Source: Candidatus Melainabacteria bacterium (GTDB lineage Bacteria; Cyanobacteriota; Vampirovibrionia; Gastranaerophilales; Gastranaerophilaceae). Taken from it: a DNA stretch of 64,000 bases. Shown here in pieces: positions 45,139-52,114 of the stretch (its first letter is position 1; each line of letters opens with the position of its first letter). The position numbers were made by a program, and so were the translations under genes. The notes beneath the pieces are model-generated. The model worked only from the letters and a program-made list of their open reading frames with translations. It was not told where the DNA came from and searched no databases. The stretch covers positions 62,001 through 126,000 of the forward strand of contig QHMH01000005.1 in the NCBI GenBank assembly GCA_003258795.1, in the 5' to 3' direction.

Positions 45139-45512
45139 TGGCAAGTTTTAGACCTTTTGAAAATGCATTAAGAGATTATCTTGTGTCAAGGACAAGAAAT
45201 CAGAATGATTTAGCGGCATCAATCAGAAAATACGGGAATATAAGATTTTCAATCAACCCGAGAAAATATAATAGACCACATTTTATAATTAGAATGGGGA
45301 TATCAGAGGCTGCGTTTGATATCGACACTGGCTTGATTTTGTCAGGCGGACTTGGACCAGAAAGCAATGAAGTTAAAAACTGGGTAAGTAAATACCTTAA
45401 AAAAACAGAAATGAAAACCATTTGGCAAGGTGAAAATAAAAAATACGAACAAGAACTTGAAAGAGAAGAAAGAATTCAAGAAGCTAATCAAAAACGTAAA
45501 AATAATTTATAA
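45138..45512 (+). CDS. Third gene of the stator-like operon, function unknown
   Basis: The 124-aa protein begins MASFRPFENALRDYLVSRTR, has a probable alpha/beta core (NIRFSINPRKYNRPHFIIRMGISEAAFDIDTGLI, LGPESNEVKNWVSKYLKK) and a highly charged C-terminal helix (KKYEQELEREERIQEANQKRK). There is no signal peptide or membrane span. I recognise no family. Its tight coupling to the ZorB-like gene (TAATG overlap) suggests it acts with the stator complex, perhaps as a cytoplasmic adaptor or effector; that is inference from position only. It does not look like ZorC, ZorD or ZorE. Confidence 0.8.
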   Translation: MASFRPFENALRDYLVSRTRNQNDLAASIRKYGNIRFSINPRKYNRPHFIIRMGISEAAFDIDTGLILSGGLGPESNEVKNWVSKYLKKTEMKTIWQGENKKYEQELEREERIQEANQKRKNNL

Positions 45513-45576
45513 GTGTTTGCTTTTTTTTATGTTTATTTTATTATAAATGTATAGCCGAAGTTTATTGTGCTTATTT

Positions 45577-45606
45577 TTGCATGGAAACGGCTAAAGACAG
45601 TATAAG
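45577..45606 (+). promoter_or_regulatory. Promoter of the rpmG-tRNA-secE-nusG run
   Basis: TTGCAT (45577-45582), an 18-nt spacer and TATAAG (45601-45606). The predicted start near 45613 supports the rpmG ATG at 45629 instead of the earlier in-frame ATG at 45581. Confidence 0.5.
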
Positions 45607-45628
45607 TAACAACAAAAAGGACAAAGAA

Positions 45629-45796
45629 ATGGGAATCAAAGGCAGAGTCGATAAAATGGTTGTTTTGGCATGTGAAGATTGCAAAGAAAGAAATTATACG
45701 ACCGTAAAAAATAAAAAGACTACAAAAGACAGAATGGAACTAAAAAAATATTGTTCTACCTGCAAAAGACACACTGTACATAAGGAAACAAAATAA
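45629..45796 (+). CDS. rpmG: 50S ribosomal protein L33
   Basis: Ribosomal protein of 55 aa with the complete L33 pattern: VVLACEDCKERNYTTVKNKK, then MELKKYCSTCKRHTVHKETK, including the CxxC pairs of the zinc-binding form. ATG 45629 has AAAAGG 8 nt upstream; the frame also runs back to 45581, but that covers the promoter. First gene of the rpmG-tRNA-Trp-secE-nusG-rplK-rplA arrangement common in bacteria. Confidence 0.95.
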   Translation: MGIKGRVDKMVVLACEDCKERNYTTVKNKKTTKDRMELKKYCSTCKRHTVHKETK

Positions 45797-45805
45797 GAAC
45801 CTGAA

Positions 45806-45878
45806 GCGTCCTTAGTTCAGTTGGTAGAACGTCGGTCTCCAAAACCGGATGTCGAGGGTTCGAGTCCTTCAGGGCGCG
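45806..45878 (+). tRNA. trnW: tRNA-Trp (anticodon CCA)
   Basis: The 73-nt sequence folds as a cloverleaf. The acceptor stem is GCGTCCT (45806-45812) with AGGGCGC (45871-45877), the D arm contains AGTTCAGTTGGTAGAAC, the anticodon loop is CTCCAAA (anticodon CCA, codon UGG), and the T arm is GAGGGTTCGAGTCCTTC. The 3' CCA is not encoded. It lies between rpmG and secE, a widespread bacterial arrangement, and is probably cut from the shared transcript. Confidence 0.96.
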
Positions 45879-45898
45879 AATTTTATATAGGGAAAATT

Positions 45899-46099
45899 AT
45901 GGAAAATAAATTTATTCAATCAATAATGACATATTTTAGAGGGGTAAAAATCGAATGGGGCAAGATTACTTGGCCTGAGAAACACCAAGTGTTTGTAGAA
46001 ACGGTTTTTGTACTCGCAATTATCATTGCATTTACACTCTTTGTATATGTAATTGATTTAATATTTAAGTACGGATTAAGTTTTTTAATAATGAAATAA
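45899..46099 (+). CDS. secE: Preprotein translocase subunit SecE
   Basis: Small essential subunit that clamps SecY in the Sec translocon. The 66-aa single-span form has the amphipathic helix with the family motif VKIEWGKITWPEKHQV and one membrane helix (VETVFVLAIIIAFTLFVYVIDLIF). The ATG at 45899 has AGGGA upstream; the frame extends back through the tRNA, which is not coding. Followed by nusG after 13 nt. Confidence 0.95.
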   Translation: MENKFIQSIMTYFRGVKIEWGKITWPEKHQVFVETVFVLAIIIAFTLFVYVIDLIFKYGLSFLIMK

Positions 46100-46112
46100 C
46101 GGAAAGACAAAA

Positions 46113-46727
46113 ATGGATAAAAAGATAGAAGAAAAAGAAGTTATGACAGAAGCCGTTGATGCTAAGGCAGCAAAGAAAAGTGATGAAGATGTTGCAGGCG
46201 ACGGTAAAAAGCACTGGTATATTGTTCATACTCAAACAGGTCATGAAAACAAGGTGAAAGTTAACCTTGAAAAACGTATTGAAAACATGAACATGACTGA
46301 AAAGATTTTCAGAGTTGAAGTTCCACAAAAGACTGTTACACAGGTTAAAAATGGAAAGAAACATGAGAGAGAAGAAAAACTCTATCCAGGATATGTTTTT
46401 GTAGAAATGATAATGGACAACGACAGTTGGTATGTTGTTAGAAATACAGCAGGGGTTACAAAATTTGTTGGCTCAGCTAAAAAACCAATACCGGCTGCAG
46501 AAAGTGATATCAAGAAAATCTTGCATCGTACACAAAATCAAGTACAAAAAATTCAACTTGACGTTAAGGTTGGCGACAAGGTTAGAATTATCTCTGGTCC
46601 ATTTGCAGAATTTGTTGGAGATATTACAGAAGTTTATCCAGACAAGGCAAAACTTAGAGCAAATGTTTCAATTTTCGGTCGTGAAACGCCTGTTGAATTG
46701 GAATACAAACAAATACAAAAATTATAA
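46113..46727 (+). CDS. nusG: Transcription termination/antitermination protein NusG
   Basis: RNA-polymerase-binding elongation factor of 204 aa. After a charged, low-complexity N-terminus (about 30 residues) comes the NGN domain (HWYIVHTQTGHENKVKVNLEKRI, KLYPGYVFVEM, WYVVRNTAGVTKFVG) and then the KOW domain (VKVGDKVRIISGPFAEFVGDITEVYPDKAKLRANVSIFGRETPVELEY). Positioned between secE and rplK as in most bacteria. Confidence 0.97.
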   Translation: MDKKIEEKEVMTEAVDAKAAKKSDEDVAGDGKKHWYIVHTQTGHENKVKVNLEKRIENMNMTEKIFRVEVPQKTVTQVKNGKKHEREEKLYPGYVFVEMIMDNDSWYVVRNTAGVTKFVGSAKKPIPAAESDIKKILHRTQNQVQKIQLDVKVGDKVRIISGPFAEFVGDITEVYPDKAKLRANVSIFGRETPVELEYKQIQKL

Positions 46728-46750
46728 GAACATACGGGAGGGTTAATCCC

Positions 46751-46770
46751 CGTTATTACCGAGAAAGGAA
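46751..46770 (+). promoter_or_regulatory. rplK leader motif, shared with rplA
   Basis: The 20-nt CGTTATTACCGAGAAAGGAA ends in the rplK ribosome site and is 19/20 identical to the one before rplA. Upstream lies a short stem ACGGG / CCCGT. L1 is known to repress this operon in other bacteria by binding its leader, so this could be its target; the link is inference. Confidence 0.4.
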
Positions 46771-46776
46771 AATAAA

Positions 46777-47202
46777 ATGGCAAAGAAAGTAGTAGGAAAA
46801 ATCAAGCTTCAAATCGAAGCTGGAAAAGCAAATCCATCACCACCAGTTGGTCCAGCCTTAGGTCAACACGGTGTTAACATTATGGATTTCTGTAAGCAAT
46901 TCAACGCTAAAACAGAATCACAAGCAGGATATATTATCCCTGTTGTTATTGATGTTTATGAAGACAGAAGTTTTACTTTTGTTACTAAATCACCACCAGC
47001 TCCTGTTTTGATTAAGAAAAATCTTAATTTACCAAAAGGTTCTTCAGTTCCTAACAAGGATAAAGTTGGTCAAATTACTCAAGCACAACTTGAAGAAATT
47101 GCAAAAGTTAAAATGGAAGATTTGAATGCTACAACTATGGAAAGTGCTGTAAAAATGATTAAAGGTACAGCAAGATCTATGGGTGTTACAGTAGCAGAAT
47201 AG
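46777..47202 (+). CDS. rplK: 50S ribosomal protein L11
   Basis: Ribosomal protein of the GTPase-associated centre, 141 aa, normal length. N-terminal domain KIKLQIEAGKANPSPPVGPALGQHGVNIMDFCKQFN, with the 23S-binding C-terminal domain ending IKGTARSMGVTVAE. AAAGGAA precedes the ATG by 6 nt. Translated from the same transcript as rplA. Confidence 0.98.
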   Translation: MAKKVVGKIKLQIEAGKANPSPPVGPALGQHGVNIMDFCKQFNAKTESQAGYIIPVVIDVYEDRSFTFVTKSPPAPVLIKKNLNLPKGSSVPNKDKVGQITQAQLEEIAKVKMEDLNATTMESAVKMIKGTARSMGVTVAE

Positions 47203-47221
47203 TTGGAAGTACCTAATGGTG

Positions 47222-47241
47222 CGTTATTACCAAGAAAGGAA
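47222..47241 (+). promoter_or_regulatory. rplA leader motif, shared with rplK
   Basis: CGTTATTACCAAGAAAGGAA, differing by one base from the element before rplK, sits in the 44-nt gap between rplK and rplA and includes the ribosome site. Confidence 0.4.
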
Positions 47242-47246
47242 TAAAA

Positions 47247-47969
47247 ATGTCTAAACTTACAAAAAAACAAAAGAAAATTCAAGAGATGATGGAAGGATTT
47301 CAACAACCTTCTACCGCTGTTGATGCTATAAAAAAACTTCAAGAAATTTCTAAAGAAATTTCGAAATTCAATGAAACTGTTGAATGTCACTTCCGTTTAG
47401 GTATTGAAGTTAAACATGCTGATCAACAAATTAGATCAACCACAGTTTTGCCAGCAGGCTTGGGTAAAGAAGTTAGAGTTTGCGTTATCGCAAAAGGTCC
47501 TAAAGTTGCTGAAGCTAAAGAAGCTGGTGCTGATGAAGCTGGTACAGAAGAAATCATCGAAAAAATTGCTGGTGGTTGGTTTGAATTTGATACTTTGATT
47601 GCAACTCCAGATTGTATGGGTATGCTTGGTAAATTGGGTCGTGTTTTAGGACCTAAAGGTTTGATGCCAAACCCAAAAACTGGTACTGTAACATTAGATG
47701 TTGCGGCTGCAGTTAAAGATGCTAAAGCAGGTAAAGTTGAATTCAGAGCTGATAAGCAAGGTATGATTCACTGTCCTATCGGCAAAATTCAATTTGAAAC
47801 AAACGATTTGATTAAAAACTATGCAACATTGGCTGATGCTATTTTGAGAGCTAAACCAGCTTCTGCAAAAGGTACTTATATCAAGTCATTGTTCTTAACA
47901 ACAACAATGGGCCCTGGTATTAAGCTTGATGCTAAAAACGTTGCATCTGAAATCAAAGAACTTGTTTAG
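47247..47969 (+). CDS. rplA: 50S ribosomal protein L1
   Basis: Ribosomal protein of the L1 stalk and, in other bacteria, translational repressor of the L11-L1 mRNA. The 240-aa protein has the family core VECHFRLGIEVKHADQQIRSTTVLPAGLGK, FDTLIATPDCMGMLGKLGRVLGPKGLMPNPKTGTVT and KGTYIKSLFLTTTMGPGIKLD. A strong terminator follows, so rplJ-rplL-rpoB, which usually come next, are not in this unit. Confidence 0.98.
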   Translation: MSKLTKKQKKIQEMMEGFQQPSTAVDAIKKLQEISKEISKFNETVECHFRLGIEVKHADQQIRSTTVLPAGLGKEVRVCVIAKGPKVAEAKEAGADEAGTEEIIEKIAGGWFEFDTLIATPDCMGMLGKLGRVLGPKGLMPNPKTGTVTLDVAAAVKDAKAGKVEFRADKQGMIHCPIGKIQFETNDLIKNYATLADAILRAKPASAKGTYIKSLFLTTTMGPGIKLDAKNVASEIKELV

Positions 47970-47980
47970 TTAAATTTTTA

Positions 47981-48012
47981 AAGGGTGCAGGAGTTAATCC
48001 TGCACTTTTTTT
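47981..48012 (+). terminator. Terminator after rplA
   Basis: An 8-bp GC stem (47985-47992 with 47998-48005), extended by G-U and A-T pairs, with loop GTTAA and a T7 run. Confidence 0.92.
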
Positions 48013-48042
48013 ATGGAAATTTTTAAAATTCGTGGAGAATGT

Positions 48043-48663
48043 ATGGGTTTATTTATTACTTTTGAAGGTATTGATGGTTGTGGAAAATCAACTCAATTCA
48101 ATCTTTTATCACATTATTTATCCAAAAAAGGTAAAACTGTTGTTGAAACCAGAGAACCAGGTTCGATTGGTCTTGGTGAAAAAATTAGAAGTATCCTTTT
48201 AAATTATGATGGAGAAGTGTCTGATAGATGCGAATCTCTACTGTTTTTAGCTGATAGGGCTCAAAACATTGATGTTATAGTAAAACCATCTATAAAACGT
48301 GGAAATATTGTTTTGTGTGATAGACATATAGATTCTACTATCGCATATCAAGGATATGGCAGAGGGGTTGATATAGAAGAATTGGATAAGCTAAACAATC
48401 TTGCAACAGGGGGTTATAAGCCAGATTTAACATTTGTTTTTGATTTACCTGTTGACGTTGCCCTTAATAGAGTCGGCAAAAATCACGATAGAATGGAATC
48501 TTCTGGAGTTGAATTTTTTGAAAGAGTAAGACATGGTTATATAGAGCTTTCAAAAAAATATCCTGAAAGGATTAAACTTATCGATGCTCAAAGAAGTATT
48601 GATGAAGTATTTAAAGATGTAAGGAAATATGTTGATGAAAAAAACGGAAAAGGAAATAAATAA
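48043..48663 (+). CDS. tmk: Thymidylate kinase
   Basis: Phosphorylates dTMP to dTDP for DNA synthesis. The 206-aa protein starts MGLFITFEGIDGCGKSTQFNLL (P-loop), then TREPGSIGLGEKIRSIL with the DR motif, LCDRHIDSTIAYQGYGRG, and a lid region near NRVGKNHDRMESSG. ATG 48043 has GGAGA just upstream; an ATG at 48013 overlaps the preceding T-run and is rejected. Overlaps the Nudix gene by about 30 bp. Starts the tmk-Nudix-HAD-ispF run. Confidence 0.96.
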   Translation: MGLFITFEGIDGCGKSTQFNLLSHYLSKKGKTVVETREPGSIGLGEKIRSILLNYDGEVSDRCESLLFLADRAQNIDVIVKPSIKRGNIVLCDRHIDSTIAYQGYGRGVDIEELDKLNNLATGGYKPDLTFVFDLPVDVALNRVGKNHDRMESSGVEFFERVRHGYIELSKKYPERIKLIDAQRSIDEVFKDVRKYVDEKNGKGNK

Positions 48664-49168
48664 AAAAATATGTTTTGATGGCAAGTTTATTAAACTTGCG
48701 ACTTACGATGTAGAATTATCTAACGGTGAAAGAGGTTACAGAGAAATTGTACATCACCCAGGGGGAGTTGTAGTTGTAGCTAAAAAGGGTGAAAATATTC
48801 TTATGGTTAAGCAATACAGATTTGCTATAAGAAAAGAATCGACTGAATTGCCCGCAGGTAGGCTTGAGGTTGGAGAAAATCCTGATGATGCCGTTAAAAG
48901 AGAGCTTGAAGAAGAAACAGGATATAGAGCAAACATTTGGCATTCTCTTGGGTATATTTACTCTTCTCCAGGGGTTTTTGATGAAAAGTTATACCTTTAT
49001 TTTGCTGACGATTTAACATTTGATCATCAACATCCAGATGAGAATGAAATTATCGATTATTTTGAGTATAATTTAAATGATGTAAGAGAAATGATTAAAA
49101 ATGGCACAATAAATGATGCAAAAACTATTTGTGCAATACATAGGGCATTGGAAGGCGGATATCTATGA
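48635..49168 (+). CDS. Nudix hydrolase, probably ADP-ribose pyrophosphatase
   Basis: The 177-aa protein has a full Nudix box GRLEVGENPDDAVKRELEEETGY (G-x5-E-x7-REL-x-EE-x-G), preceded by VVVVAKKGENILMVKQYRFAIRKESTELPAG and followed by GYIYSSPGVFDEKLYLYFADDL, typical of the NudF/ADP-ribose pyrophosphatase subgroup. The substrate is inferred from the subgroup. The ATG at 48635 has better spacing from AAGGA than one at 48629. It overlaps tmk upstream and the HAD gene downstream (ATGA). Confidence 0.9.
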   Translation: MKKTEKEINKKICFDGKFIKLATYDVELSNGERGYREIVHHPGGVVVVAKKGENILMVKQYRFAIRKESTELPAGRLEVGENPDDAVKRELEEETGYRANIWHSLGYIYSSPGVFDEKLYLYFADDLTFDHQHPDENEIIDYFEYNLNDVREMIKNGTINDAKTICAIHRALEGGYL

Positions 49169-49965
49169 TTAAACTTGTAGCTACTGACATTGACGGGACT
49201 ATACTAAAAAAGGATTTTACCTTTAATCCAGAAATTATTGAATATATTAACAAACTTTCAAAAGATGGAATTAAGGTTGTATTGATATCTGGAAGAATGA
49301 ATGAATCTACTATTCCAATTTATAACCAACTTTCACTCAAAACCCCAATCGGTTCTTATCAAGGTGGACTTGTAAAATTGGGTAAGGAAACACTTTACGA
49401 AAAATGTTTGGATAAAAAAATTGCAAGAGAGGTTATTAACTGGGCAAAAGAGAAAAAAATACACGTTAATCTCTATATGAACGATGTTTTGTACGCTGAA
49501 GTTGATGATGAAATTATAAGAAGATACACTAATGAAAGAAATGTTCACTTTGTTTGCAAAAACTTTGATGAAATAGAGCTGGACAAAGTAAATAAGTTAC
49601 TTTTAATTGATTTTAACGATTGTGACAGAATAACTTATGCAAAAGACTATCTAATGGAGAAATACCCAGATTTGCACATCGTAAAATCAATGAATGCATT
49701 CTGTGAAGTATGCAACGGTGAAGCATCAAAAGGTGATGCTCTAAATTTTTTGAAAAAGTATTATAATATATCAACAGAAGAAACACTTGCAATTGGAGAT
49801 CACAACAACGATATTCCACTTTTGTTGGCAGGCGGAGTAAAGGTTGCGATGGGCAACGGAACAGATGAAATTAAAAAAGTTGCAGACTATGTAACAGATA
49901 CTGTTGATAACAATGGGTTTATCGAGGCAATGGAAAGGTTTGTGTATAACAATGCAAAATTATAA
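49165..49965 (+). CDS. Cof-type HAD-IIB phosphatase
   Basis: Cytoplasmic phosphatase of 266 aa that usually acts on sugar phosphates or cofactors such as FMN or PLP. HAD motif I ATDIDGTILKKDF (nucleophile and acid/base Asp), motif II VVLISGRMNES, a large C2 cap, motif III KGDALNFLKKYYNI and motif IV IGDHNNDIPLL with ANGTDEIKKVADYVT-like end (MGNGTDEIKKVADYVTD). Overlaps the Nudix gene at its start and ispF by 14 bp at its end. Substrate unknown. Confidence 0.9.
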   Translation: MIKLVATDIDGTILKKDFTFNPEIIEYINKLSKDGIKVVLISGRMNESTIPIYNQLSLKTPIGSYQGGLVKLGKETLYEKCLDKKIAREVINWAKEKKIHVNLYMNDVLYAEVDDEIIRRYTNERNVHFVCKNFDEIELDKVNKLLLIDFNDCDRITYAKDYLMEKYPDLHIVKSMNAFCEVCNGEASKGDALNFLKKYYNISTEETLAIGDHNNDIPLLLAGGVKVAMGNGTDEIKKVADYVTDTVDNNGFIEAMERFVYNNAKL

Positions 49966-50431
49966 AATCGGAATAGGCTACGATATTCATAAACTTGCAG
50001 AAGATAGAAAACTTATATTAGGCGGTATTGAAATTCCTTATGATAGGGGTTTATTAGGTCATTCTGACGCAGATGCCCTTATTCATGCCATAATTGATGC
50101 TCTCTTGGGTGCATTGTGTCTTGATGACATCGGAGCATTGTTTCCAGATACTGATGAAAAATATAAAAACATTTCAAGTGTTTTACTCCTAAAATCAGTT
50201 TATGAAATAGTAAAAAATAAGGGATATCAAATCTGCAATATAGACTCAAACATTATTGCACAAGCCCCTAAAATGCGTGGATACATAGATAGTATAAGAA
50301 AAAATTTATCAGATATTCTTGAGTGTGAATTCATCTCAGTAAAAGCAAAAACTAACGAAAAACTTGATGCTGTTGGAGAAGGAAAAGCAATTGAGACAAA
50401 CGCTGTTGTATTGCTTAAAAAGATTGACTAA
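49952..50431 (+). CDS. ispF: 2-C-methyl-D-erythritol 2,4-cyclodiphosphate synthase
   Basis: Fifth enzyme of the MEP (non-mevalonate) isoprenoid pathway. The 159-aa protein has YKIGIGYDIHKLAEDR, GHSDADALIHAIIDALLGAL (metal-binding Asp and His), DIGALFPDTDEKYKNISS and the C-terminal TNEKLDAVGEGKAIETNAVVLL. The start at 49952 is the family start; the frame extends upstream inside the HAD gene. ispD is not adjacent. Convergent with the small winged-helix gene, overlapping by 4 bp. Confidence 0.97.
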   Translation: MQNYKIGIGYDIHKLAEDRKLILGGIEIPYDRGLLGHSDADALIHAIIDALLGALCLDDIGALFPDTDEKYKNISSVLLLKSVYEIVKNKGYQICNIDSNIIAQAPKMRGYIDSIRKNLSDILECEFISVKAKTNEKLDAVGEGKAIETNAVVLLKKID

Positions 50432-50745
50432 TATCTAAAAAATCTGTCAAAATCAACATCATCAAAGGAACATAGCAGCATAAAGACTTCATCATCCTCA
50501 TCCATTCTCTGGAAATTATATTCGTTAAAAAGCCAGTATTTTGGGTTGATTCCCTTAACTCTTACAATCCCTTTATCTTTTAATATTGCTAATTTTTTCT
50601 TTACAACATCAGTTGGTAAACCAACAAGTTTTGCGAGTTCAACGGTTGTAATACCGTCTTTTGAAGCATACTTTTCTGGAGTTAGAAACATAAGCTCTAA
50701 CCCAACTTTTTTTAACTCTTTATCTTCTTGTTCCAACGTTAACAT
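50428..50745 (-). CDS. Small winged-helix DNA-binding protein
   Basis: The 105-aa protein holds a single winged-helix fold: ITTVELAKLVGLPTDVVKKKLAILKDKGIVRVKG, then a wing (NPKYWLFNEYNF) and an acidic tail with an aromatic end (DDEVFMLLCSFDDVDFDRFFRY). A regulator is likely, target unknown. A TATAAT hexamer sits only 1 nt before the annotated ATG (50747-50752); either the mRNA starts inside the gene and translation begins at the Met at 50691, or the promoter lies elsewhere. It overlaps the end of ispF by 4 bp, convergently. Confidence 0.72.
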   Translation of the reverse strand: MLTLEQEDKELKKVGLELMFLTPEKYASKDGITTVELAKLVGLPTDVVKKKLAILKDKGIVRVKGINPKYWLFNEYNFQRMDEDDEVFMLLCSFDDVDFDRFFRY

Positions 50746-50796
50746 GATTATATTTTAAACCAGAAAAATCAAAAAAATATCATATTGATAGTGGAA

Positions 50797-51993
50797 TTAT
50801 TTATGATTTTTTAAAGCTTGTAGTTCTTCTTGGTATGGAGAAATTTTGATTAGTTTTTCAATAGCATCAGGCAACACAGAAAGAACATAATCTATTTCAT
50901 CTTCAGTTGTAAAACGACTTAAACTAAATCTTACACTACCATGCAAAGATGTAAATGGAATACCCATAGCTCTTAAAACATGACTTGGTTCTAACGAACC
51001 AGAAGTACATGCACTACCAGAACTTGCACATATTCCTAAATCATCAAGGTAAAGCAAAATAAGCTCTCCTTCGATGTATTCAAAACCAATATTTGTAGTG
51101 TTTGGAACTCTATTTGTTAGAGAACTGTTTAATCTCGCATTATAAACTGATTTAAGAATACCTGATTCAAGCTTATCTCTTAGTCTTTTAACTTCAGTTG
51201 ATTCGTACGGTAGGTATTCTTTGCTTAATCTTGCTGCTTCACCGATACCAACAATATATGGAACATTTTCTGTTCCGGCACGTTTTCCTTTTTCTTGATG
51301 ACCTCCAACGACCAATGGACTAAACATAGTTCCTGATTTAGCATAAAGTGCGCCAATTCCTTTTGGAGCGTGGAATTTGTGTCCTGAAACGGATAAAAAG
51401 TCTACTGGAATGTTTTGTACATCAATAGGAATCTTCCCTGCCGCCTGAACTGCATCAACAAATAATTTTGTGTTTTCATTCTTAGATTTAACAATGTTAG
51501 CTATTTTTTCAATTGGGAAAATTATACCAGTTTCATTATTTGCCCACATACATGAAACAAGTGCAGTATCAGTAGATATAGCGTTTTCCAATTCATCAAT
51601 ATTTAATTCACCATGTGAATTTACTCCAATATAGTCAACTCTATAACCTTGTTTTTCAAGTTGATTGTATAAATTTAGAACACAAGCATGTTCAACTTTT
51701 GTAGTAATTATATGTTTTTTAGTTTTGTCAGCAGCTAAAACTCCTTTTATAGCTGTATTAGCACCTTCAGAACCAGAGGCGGTAAAATAGATTTCATTTA
51801 CAGATTTAGCGTTAAAAAAGTCTCTTACTTTTTCTCTTGCATCCTCTACTGCATGTTTTGATTTTGAACCAAAATTGTACATTCCAGAAGGATTTGCATA
51901 TTCTTCCTTTAGATATGGCAGCATAGCCTCTAAAACTCTTTCATCGACTTTTGTTGTCGCATTATTATCTAAATAAACAAAATGTTTTTCCAT
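50797..51993 (-). CDS. iscS: Cysteine desulfurase (NifS/IscS type)
   Basis: PLP enzyme that takes sulfur from cysteine for Fe-S clusters and tRNA thiolation. The 398-aa protein starts VYLDNNATTKVDERVLEAMLPYL, has the PLP-lysine motif LSVSGHKFHAPKGIGALY and the active-site cysteine loop CASSGSACTSGSLEPSHVLRAMG, with RFSLSRFTTEDEIDYVL at the end. Whether it is NifS or IscS in the strict sense cannot be told. GAGGTGA lies 4-5 nt before the ATG. No iscU/nifU or mnmA adjoins. It is divergent from dnaB. Confidence 0.94.
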   Translation of the reverse strand: MEKHFVYLDNNATTKVDERVLEAMLPYLKEEYANPSGMYNFGSKSKHAVEDAREKVRDFFNAKSVNEIYFTASGSEGANTAIKGVLAADKTKKHIITTKVEHACVLNLYNQLEKQGYRVDYIGVNSHGELNIDELENAISTDTALVSCMWANNETGIIFPIEKIANIVKSKNENTKLFVDAVQAAGKIPIDVQNIPVDFLSVSGHKFHAPKGIGALYAKSGTMFSPLVVGGHQEKGKRAGTENVPYIVGIGEAARLSKEYLPYESTEVKRLRDKLESGILKSVYNARLNSSLTNRVPNTTNIGFEYIEGELILLYLDDLGICASSGSACTSGSLEPSHVLRAMGIPFTSLHGSVRFSLSRFTTEDEIDYVLSVLPDAIEKLIKISPYQEELQALKNHK

Positions 51994-52114
51994 AATTCAC
52001 CTCAAGATTATTATAAAACAATAAAAGAAATTTTTCTAAAATTTTTCTTGAAAATTTGTAAAAATTATCTAATTAAAGTTTTAATGTAGTCACTTATGTA
52101 TTATCATATTGACT

